From assembly GCA_016840315.1 (NCBI GenBank), contig JAEOSO010000003.1, positions 1 through 39,263 on the forward strand: 39,263 bases of DNA. The letters run 5' to 3'. The notes beneath the pieces are model-generated. The model was not told where the DNA came from and did not search any database. It saw only the letters and a program-made list of their open reading frames with translations. Below, one piece after another: positions 33,378 through 39,263 of the stretch. The translations under genes and the position numbers were made by a program. This DNA is from Candidatus Borrarchaeota archaeon. Lineage in GTDB: Archaea; Asgardarchaeota; Sifarchaeia; Borrarchaeales; Borrarchaeaceae. Within the stretch, counting starts at the first letter, position 1. Every line of letters starts with the position of its first letter.

Positions 33378-34604
33378 ATGGCTAAAAAAGTGAAGATCTG
33401 CTATTTAGCGTTCTCAGAAAAATTTCTTGCACCTGATGGAGGTTTTCGTCATATTTATAGCGTTTGTTCTCAATTAACAAAACAAGGTGATGAAATTCAT
33501 TTATTTACTAAAGGTTTAGGAAAAAATATTCAAAATAAAAGAGTATTGTCGATTAGTGATGGCAGATTTTATGTATATCAAGTAGATTTTCCAATTTCTC
33601 CCTTTTTTATTGGTATTCTCTCTTTTCTTAAAGGATTTCCTAGACTTGTTATCACTTTAATTAAAACAATAAAGCAAGAAAAAATAGAAATTATCCACCA
33701 ACGATTTTGGATTCCAATTGGAGCAGGAATATTTGTTGCAAAGCTGTTAGGCATCCCATATATTCTAGATGTAAACGCACCTTTTGTTGAAGAGGTTTTC
33801 TACAAAAAAAGAGTTAGCTGGCTATATAAACTTTGGAGAAAAGCCGTATTCAAGGCGGCAGATGCTATTATCACTACCACTACTGTTTTGCGTAATATAG
33901 TCGCAAGAGACACAAAAAAGGAAAAAATCTTGGTTGTTAGACAAGGTGTAGATCTAAATACTTTCAAATCAAATCCGTCTCTCGAAAAAAAATTAAAAGA
34001 GAAATACAAACTTGACTCTAAGTTAATAATTCTCTTTGTAGGAGCCTTTCGACCTTGGCAAGGAGTTGCAGATCTGATTAAAACAAGTCCTTATGTTTTA
34101 GAACAATTTCCAAATGCCCGATTTCTTTTTGTTGGTGGAACTAAAAAAGGCATTGCCTTCGCTAAGCAACTTGGTACATCCCTGAAAATTGATTCCTCAC
34201 TGGTTTTTACTGGACCTGTGAATTTTTCCGAGATTCCATCATACATAGCACTCTCTGATGTTACAGTTGCTCCATTTAATTTAGAGGATTATCCTCCGTT
34301 AAAAGAACTGGGTTTTTGGTGGGGACCTATAAAAATTTTCGAATATGCGTATCTTGGAAAACCTATTGTTACAATAGGCGCTGGCGAACTTCCTTTTTAT
34401 GTGCCTAATAATGTTGCTGGGCTGCTTTATAGATCAGGAAATGTTCAAGAACTTGCTGAAAAAATTAAAATGCTTTTAAGGGATGTAAATTTAAGAAACG
34501 TCTTAGGAACTACGGGAAAACAGCGTGTTGAAAGAAACTTTACATGGCAACGCGCCGCACAACTAACTCGAACCCTCTACCACACTTTACTTCACAAAAA
34601 GTAG
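33378..34604 (+). CDS. GT4 family glycosyltransferase
   Basis: A 408-residue GT-B enzyme. The N-domain has APDGGFRHIYSVCSQL. The hinge is VVRQGVDLNTFKSN, with LIILFVGAFRPWQGVADLI beginning the C-domain. The donor-site region is FWWGPIKIFEYAYLGKPIVTIG, where the first acidic position of EX7E is replaced (GPIKIFEY keeps the second). This variant is common in GT4 proteins with the KxFEY pattern. It starts with ATG at 33378. It converges on the flippase gene with 30 bases between the stops. Confidence 0.9.
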   Translation: MAKKVKICYLAFSEKFLAPDGGFRHIYSVCSQLTKQGDEIHLFTKGLGKNIQNKRVLSISDGRFYVYQVDFPISPFFIGILSFLKGFPRLVITLIKTIKQEKIEIIHQRFWIPIGAGIFVAKLLGIPYILDVNAPFVEEVFYKKRVSWLYKLWRKAVFKAADAIITTTTVLRNIVARDTKKEKILVVRQGVDLNTFKSNPSLEKKLKEKYKLDSKLIILFVGAFRPWQGVADLIKTSPYVLEQFPNARFLFVGGTKKGIAFAKQLGTSLKIDSSLVFTGPVNFSEIPSYIALSDVTVAPFNLEDYPPLKELGFWWGPIKIFEYAYLGKPIVTIGAGELPFYVPNNVAGLLYRSGNVQELAEKIKMLLRDVNLRNVLGTTGKQRVERNFTWQRAAQLTRTLYHTLLHKK

Positions 34605-34634
34605 TTATCCGAAAACTCAATTGTTGAGATGTCT

Positions 34635-36173
34635 CTATTCGTTGGTCGCTTTGTATCCTAATATCCTTAAAATTAGATTTGTATAAGGGATATTGCTTTC
34701 AATTAGCATCTTATAATCTATCTCTTCCAAGGCGTTAAGATATCTGATACCAACAAAGAACACGCCTCCTGCAATTGCAAAGAAGAGCAGTAACAGGGGA
34801 ATGGTAGTGATTGCTACCACGTATTTCAAAGAATAAACAGCCAACCCCGTTATAGATCCTGCTAGAAGATATTTTCCAAGAACACCGGCGGGAAAATCCA
34901 AGTGTATATGTTTTCGAAGCATCGAATACTCAAAAACAAGTACAATGTACCATGAAACTTGTGTTGCAATGATTGCACCAATAATCCCATATGGTGGTAT
35001 CAAAAGCAAATATAATAGTATCTTAACCACTGAAATAATCTTACCGTAAATCAAAATCTCAGTTTTTTCCATAGTAACTGCTACCATTCCAATAGCGCCC
35101 TGCCATTTGTTCGAAGCAATTAGGAAAAAACTTAATTGAAATGCGAGTAGAGCTGGCAGATATTTCGGATCATAAATGACTGATATAATGTCTTGTGCAA
35201 CGATTATGCCAACAATTCCCGTCGGGATTGCAGCGATCATTGTAAACTTCACATTTTGTCTAAATACTTGATTTAAGGCTTTAGTGCCGCCTGATGTGTA
35301 TGCTTCAGCCGCCGCCGCTACGATTAGACCTACAATCATTGCAGGAACAAAATGAATGAAAGTATATGCAACGCCATAGGCGAATCTAAAGTAGCCTACT
35401 TCCTCAATACTCCTAAAGATTGTCAAAAAGTAGATCGCCGAAACATAAGAAAGTATAAAATCTCCTAAGGCTATGACAAACATTGATAGACTGTATCTCC
35501 AAAAACGATATCCAAGAATTCTCTCTGTGAAAGTAGTTAATCGTTCTTGGACATATTCTCTACGGATTAATGCATAACTTCCTTTAACGAGACATGCGGC
35601 ATAGGTCATGACTACTCCTAAAATGACGATTTCTGCGAGTCCTAACCTTAAAATCAAAATAACACTGAGTCCCGAAAGTGTTAGAGCCGAAACAAAAATA
35701 TTTGCACTGTTCAGAAATTTCTGCTTGAAATTGGCTATTAATACGGTATCCAAAGCACCGACTATTGTTGCTGGAACTAGGGATAATGAATAAACTCGAA
35801 TTAAACCTATAGCAGTAGGGATGTTAAGGAATATCGCAATATTCTCTGCAAAAAGAAGGAGTATCACAGTTACAACTCCCGCAAGTCCTACCTGAATAAG
35901 TGCTACTTGACGAAACATTCGCCTCTCTTTTTCTCTTTCTTTCTTTACACGTAGTTCTGGTAAGAATCTATTTAGGGCAGAACTCATGCCCAGCGAAATA
36001 AAAGGAGATGCAAGCCCAGCTATGGCAAATAAAATTGCGTAGATTCCGTATTCCAAAGGTGTTAGAAGTCTAATAATAAGGACGCTTGTAACAATAGCAA
36101 TCATTGAGCTGCCTATTTGTCCTAAAAAATTGAATATAATGCCTTTTATCGATCTTTCTACCAGTCCTGCCAT
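34635..36173 (-). CDS. Wzx-type polysaccharide/lipid-linked oligosaccharide flippase (MOP superfamily)
   Basis: A 512-residue protein with about 12-14 transmembrane helices. The N-terminus GIIFNFLGQIGSSMIAIVTSVLIIRLLTPLEYGIY is the classic start of the polysaccharide biosynthesis/MOP exporter family. It continues with SPFISLGMSSALNRFLPE, and later FRFAYGVAYTFIHFVPAM and YGIIGAIIATQVSWYIV. It should move the lipid-linked glycan made by the nearby GT4/GT2 enzymes across the membrane. ATG at 36173. The 184-base spacer before the divergent GT4 gene is AT-rich, with no other feature found. Confidence 0.92.
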   Translation of the reverse strand: MAGLVERSIKGIIFNFLGQIGSSMIAIVTSVLIIRLLTPLEYGIYAILFAIAGLASPFISLGMSSALNRFLPELRVKKEREKERRMFRQVALIQVGLAGVVTVILLLFAENIAIFLNIPTAIGLIRVYSLSLVPATIVGALDTVLIANFKQKFLNSANIFVSALTLSGLSVILILRLGLAEIVILGVVMTYAACLVKGSYALIRREYVQERLTTFTERILGYRFWRYSLSMFVIALGDFILSYVSAIYFLTIFRSIEEVGYFRFAYGVAYTFIHFVPAMIVGLIVAAAAEAYTSGGTKALNQVFRQNVKFTMIAAIPTGIVGIIVAQDIISVIYDPKYLPALLAFQLSFFLIASNKWQGAIGMVAVTMEKTEILIYGKIISVVKILLYLLLIPPYGIIGAIIATQVSWYIVLVFEYSMLRKHIHLDFPAGVLGKYLLAGSITGLAVYSLKYVVAITTIPLLLLFFAIAGGVFFVGIRYLNALEEIDYKMLIESNIPYTNLILRILGYKATNE

Positions 36174-36366
36174 TTAGAGCGCGTCCTTTGATCGTACTAA
36201 CTTCTTTTTTTTTGTAAAAGACATGATGACTGTTATGTTTAACTTGTGTTTTCATAAACTCATAATTACGAAATGCGTTATCACCGTTTTTCAGGACTAA
36301 ATTTAACAAAAAAATAAAAAAGTTGTGCCTTCTTCAGCATAATCACTAGGCAATTAGGTGTATTGT

Positions 36367-37584
36367 GTGAGAATTGCATTAGTAGCGGACTCCTATTATC
36401 CGTATATTGGAGGAATTCAACGTTATATAGATGAGTTAGCTAATATATTTTCTGAGCGGCATGAAGTTCACATTATTACCCAATATGTTCCAGGCTATTC
36501 TGAGACCGAACTTCGCAACAACATCACCATTCATCGCATAAAACCTCTAGTTAATGCAGAAACTGCACCACTTAGTGTTTTAAGAAACTATCCTCAACTT
36601 TCAGAATACTTTCGAGAACTTAACTTAGATATTATTCACACAAATAATCATTGTTCTTTAAGCGTGATAAAAGCCGCAAAGGCCTCTAAGATTCCAGTTA
36701 TTTACTGTGTGCATGGATATGGACTTTTATGTCCTAAACATTCCTTTATAAGAAATAATGGCACACTTTGTGACGGTTTTAGTAGTTTTGCTTGTTTTCG
36801 TTTTTGCAATTATAGAACTATCCATGATTTACTCATTGTTAACGATTATAGAAAGCGAAACAAATTGATCAAGTCTTCAGACTACATAATTGCCCCTTCT
36901 AAACAAGTTTCTCAATTGTTTGAAGCTGAGAAAAACAATTTATCAGTAATCTACCATGGAGTAAATACAAAACGGTTTTTTCCTGTTCGAAGTGAGCCTT
37001 TTAAACAGAAATATGATTTAGATGAATATATCTTGGTTGTTGCTCGACTGATTCCAGAAAAAGGCGTTGAATATGCAATTCGAGCTATTAAAGAAATGAA
37101 TTCAAAGTTGGTAATCATTGGTGACTATGATCTCTTTCAAAGAACACAAAGGAATCCCTATGGAAACAAATTATTTCGTTTAGTAAAATCTTTAGGAATA
37201 CAACACAAAGTCTTATTTTTACAATTTCAGGATCATTGTGAGTTAATTAAAGCCCTTTCTGGTGCCTCGGCTACTTTGATTCCATCAGTGTGGCGTGAGC
37301 CATTTGGTTTAATTGCGTTAGAATCTCTTGCTTGTGAGACACCTGCAATCATTACACAAGTCTGTGGGGTTGCAGAAACCTTTGATGATACTGTTGGACG
37401 AATTATCAAGGAAGGCGCCATAGAAAGCATCGTTGATGCATTCCATAAAGTCTTTCCAAATTCCAAAGAAATGGGCAAAAGGGGGAGAATTAAAGTAGAA
37501 AACGAATTAACATGGAATCACGCCGCAGTTAAAACCCTTTCACTCTATGAAAGAGCGTCAAATCAAAATTCCTATAAGGCATAA
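36367..37584 (+). CDS. GT4 family glycosyltransferase
   Basis: A 405-residue GT-B enzyme. I use the GTG at 36367 (MRIALVADSYYPYIGG) rather than the track's GTG at 36358, because AGGTG is suitably placed before it and the protein then starts like its relatives. The acceptor domain contains the Cys-rich stretch CVHGYGLLCPKHSFIRNNG, with further cysteines to CFRFCNYR; this occurs in a known GT4 subgroup. The hinge is VIYHGVNTKRFFP, and the C-domain carries YILVVARLIPEKGVEYAI and EPFGLIALESLACETPAII (EX7E intact). Its stop codon abuts that of the convergent membrane protein gene. Confidence 0.92.
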   Translation: MRIALVADSYYPYIGGIQRYIDELANIFSERHEVHIITQYVPGYSETELRNNITIHRIKPLVNAETAPLSVLRNYPQLSEYFRELNLDIIHTNNHCSLSVIKAAKASKIPVIYCVHGYGLLCPKHSFIRNNGTLCDGFSSFACFRFCNYRTIHDLLIVNDYRKRNKLIKSSDYIIAPSKQVSQLFEAEKNNLSVIYHGVNTKRFFPVRSEPFKQKYDLDEYILVVARLIPEKGVEYAIRAIKEMNSKLVIIGDYDLFQRTQRNPYGNKLFRLVKSLGIQHKVLFLQFQDHCELIKALSGASATLIPSVWREPFGLIALESLACETPAIITQVCGVAETFDDTVGRIIKEGAIESIVDAFHKVFPNSKEMGKRGRIKVENELTWNHAAVKTLSLYERASNQNSYKA

Positions 37585-39263
37585 TCACCTTTCAAACGAT
37601 CTAACCCATTGCCTTAATCTTATCGATACTCTAAAAATAGCATATACAAGGGCATTCAACATGAGGAATAATGCCGCAAGTGCCACTCCAAAAAGGAGAC
37701 CAGGAATTGCGCTATTTATGAGCGTATATGGATTCATTTCACCAAGGCGCATTAATCCTCTAGCCAGTATCGGGATCATAACTAAAAATACAGGCGTGCG
37801 AACTCTTTTTGAGAGTTTTCGGGTTATCGTTAAAGGAATAACAGACGCGAAGAAGAGCATAATTCCACGTGAATATTTTCCCAGGTCTAAGAATTCTGCA
37901 AACGTGAAGAGAAAGAGCGAAATATCTGCAGCTACGAAACGAGCAGCCCCTGCAACTGGACCAATGCCCGATGCAACAAAAACAACTGCCAATCCTACAA
38001 TAAATGGACCGAAATAAGGAGAGGCAGCCAGTACAAGTAATCCGCCTAATAAACATACAAAAAGTATGATATCAATTTTTAGAATGCTTTTAATGTGGTT
38101 GATAAATATAACTGTAATCATTCCTATGGCGCCGAATACTGCGCGCAAAATATTGCCTCCTCCAAAGGATGGAAACGGCGGCGGAAGGTTTGGAAGGTAT
38201 CCAATGGCTGTAAGTGCATAACCATCAAGTACACCCGATGCTCCGTGAACTCCAACAATAACTGTTATCAATCTGCTTACAGAAAAGAAACTGATCATGG
38301 TAAAAGAAAATACCGCAAAAGTTGCTATAATTGCCTGCAAAAAAACTTCGGTTATTGATTTTGTAGCTGGAGGCGTTGCCGATGCTGTAATTACCATTCC
38401 TGCAGCATAAATATGAAGCAGAGATAAGAACGCAATAATAGCACACGAAACCATAAATAAATTTGAAGATGGAGTATATAAGCGGTGTTGTCTACTTCTT
38501 TCTCCATAGATGCTGCTGACGTCTCCCCTTGCGCCATCTAACGATTTTATTTTCACATATTTTCCTTGGGTATCCTGTCTATATTCTTTATATATCGCTG
38601 CCGCCAGCGGTGTGTCTATATATTGTTCTAGTAAAACAACCTTAGCGTTATCTGAAGATACTATAACGTCATTTACAATGAAATCAGCAGGGTTTGGATA
38701 ATAACCAATAATAAACAAATCTAATTGTCTTGCATCACGTAATTGATTTAATCGAGTTCTTACCGACCAATATTGAAAAGTCTTTGCATTTGGAAATTTC
38801 TCGTGAATATAACCTGCAATCTCATCAAAATTATCCGCTACGATAACGATTGTTGCGTCAGGATTCGGTCCCACCGAAATAGCTAACGAAAACATTAACA
38901 TAGTGGTAAGTATATAGAGTGCCACTGCAAAACGCATAGGATGGACCTGACGCAATATATGGAGAAGTTTTCTATAAACTGATGATCGTGATATTTTTCT
39001 TATTCTTCGTTCAAAGATTTTTTGTGTTCTAGATACAAACATAAACGGTAAGAGAAATAGAGCTGGTAACGAGAGGAGAGTTGAATAAATCTTCAGTCTT
39101 CTTGATTGATACGCTATATACAAATACATTTCTGAATCTGCTTTTATAGTAAACTCGCTCTCAGTTAGCTTAATAATTTTTCCTTTTGCCGAAGGAAAAC
39201 CATACAAAAATTCTGCATCATCTGGCAGAATAAAAGAAATATAATATTCATAAACAGGTGAAA
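37585..39263 (-). CDS. Large multipass membrane protein of unknown family (N-terminus beyond the window edge)
   Basis: The frame stays open to the last base, so the gene's start lies outside; the track's TTG at 39207 is internal, and about 18 more residues (ending in FILPDDAEFL) precede it. The visible order is a beta-rich outer domain, one helix, a basic cytoplasmic stretch (FERRIRKISRSSVYRKL), a second helix, a Rossmann-like soluble domain of about 150 residues (ATIVIVADNFDEIAGYI ... KVVLLEQY), and roughly ten helices to the C-terminus. No transferase or transporter signature is clear. Adjacent to a GT4 gene, it could help in glycan export or polymerisation, but this is only context. Confidence 0.65.
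   Translation of the reverse strand, partial: SPVYEYYISFILPDDAEFLYGFPSAKGKIIKLTESEFTIKADSEMYLYIAYQSRRLKIYSTLLSLPALFLLPFMFVSRTQKIFERRIRKISRSSVYRKLLHILRQVHPMRFAVALYILTTMLMFSLAISVGPNPDATIVIVADNFDEIAGYIHEKFPNAKTFQYWSVRTRLNQLRDARQLDLFIIGYYPNPADFIVNDVIVSSDNAKVVLLEQYIDTPLAAAIYKEYRQDTQGKYVKIKSLDGARGDVSSIYGERSRQHRLYTPSSNLFMVSCAIIAFLSLLHIYAAGMVITASATPPATKSITEVFLQAIIATFAVFSFTMISFFSVSRLITVIVGVHGASGVLDGYALTAIGYLPNLPPPFPSFGGGNILRAVFGAIGMITVIFINHIKSILKIDIILFVCLLGGLLVLAASPYFGPFIVGLAVVFVASGIGPVAGAARFVAADISLFLFTFAEFLDLGKYSRGIMLFFASVIPLTITRKLSKRVRTPVFLVMIPILARGLMRLGEMNPYTLINSAIPGLLFGVALAALFLMLNALVYAIFRVSIRLRQWVRSFER

Noticed and set aside
37547-38017. 156-aa plus-strand ORF at the junction of the GT4 and membrane protein genes
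   Set aside because: It lies antisense to the well-supported membrane protein and has a composition expected of a shadow frame.
38095-38446. Short Cys/Asn-rich ORFs on both strands
   Set aside because: They are out-of-frame readings of the transmembrane gene; the Cys/Tyr/Asn richness comes from frame shift of hydrophobic codons.
1-39263. CRISPR arrays, rRNA genes, intact insertion sequences
   Set aside because: No regularly spaced direct repeats, no rRNA-like conserved blocks and no transposase-type protein in the ORF track.

Overview
This 39 kb AT-rich window is archaeal. The evidence is a tRNA-Gln gene interrupted by an intron with a bulge-helix-bulge splice signal, a B-family DNA polymerase with a PCNA-binding motif, a geranylgeranyl-reductase-type flavoprotein (isoprenoid lipid biology), TATA-box promoters with short or absent leaders, frequent GTG/TTG starts, and a E2/E1 ubiquitin-type gene pair. 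These point to the TACK/Asgard side of the archaea. A Bathyarchaeia-like lineage is my best guess, but no rRNA gene is present to confirm it. The length suggests a fosmid-sized insert. Genes run off both ends.

Layout. (1) 1-1284: 3' part of a membrane GT-C glycosyltransferase, a close paralogue of the gene at 23633-25000. (2) 1289-20815: mostly housekeeping and accessory genes. In order they are an MBL hydrolase, a large longin-like/coiled-coil protein, intron-containing tRNA-Gln(CTG), a small membrane protein, threonine aldolase, Sua5/YrdC, a Pro-rich/TPR-like protein, an O-methyltransferase, a 75-nt structured intergenic element, a DUF362-SCP2 fusion, an HDAC-family deacetylase, a geranylgeranyl reductase, an ATP-grasp ligase, then E2 (UBC fold), E1 (ThiF fold with a putative C-terminal ubiquitin-fold domain), a CooC-type nickel-insertion ATPase, a zinc-ribbon protein, a TIM-barrel hydrolase-like protein and DNA polymerase B. 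(3) 20848-39263: a surface-glycan island with four intact GT4 glycosyltransferases, one GT2, one GT4 with its two halves in swapped order, three or four GT-C-like/multipass proteins, a YfhO/PTPS-related membrane protein, a SAM methyltransferase, a Wzx-type flippase, and an unidentified multipass protein cut by the right edge.

How the genes fit together. The island has what is needed to build a lipid-linked oligosaccharide (cytoplasmic GT4/GT2), flip it (Wzx) and extend it outside with polyprenyl-linked sugars (GT-C). No oligosaccharyltransferase or polymerase is recognisable, so the transfer step must be encoded elsewhere. The E2-E1 pair keeps the catalytic cysteines of a working conjugation cascade, but no ubiquitin-like modifier, RING protein or JAMM protease is visible nearby.

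The most notable observations are the E2/E1 module, the apparent circular permutation of a GT4 enzyme at 30017-31108, the non-canonical D-arm intron in tRNA-Gln, the 75-nt structured element at 8308-8382, two related 34-bp elements sitting directly behind stop codons (possible IS200/IS605-type end relics), and the longin/coiled-coil protein. No CRISPR array, rRNA gene or intact transposase was seen.
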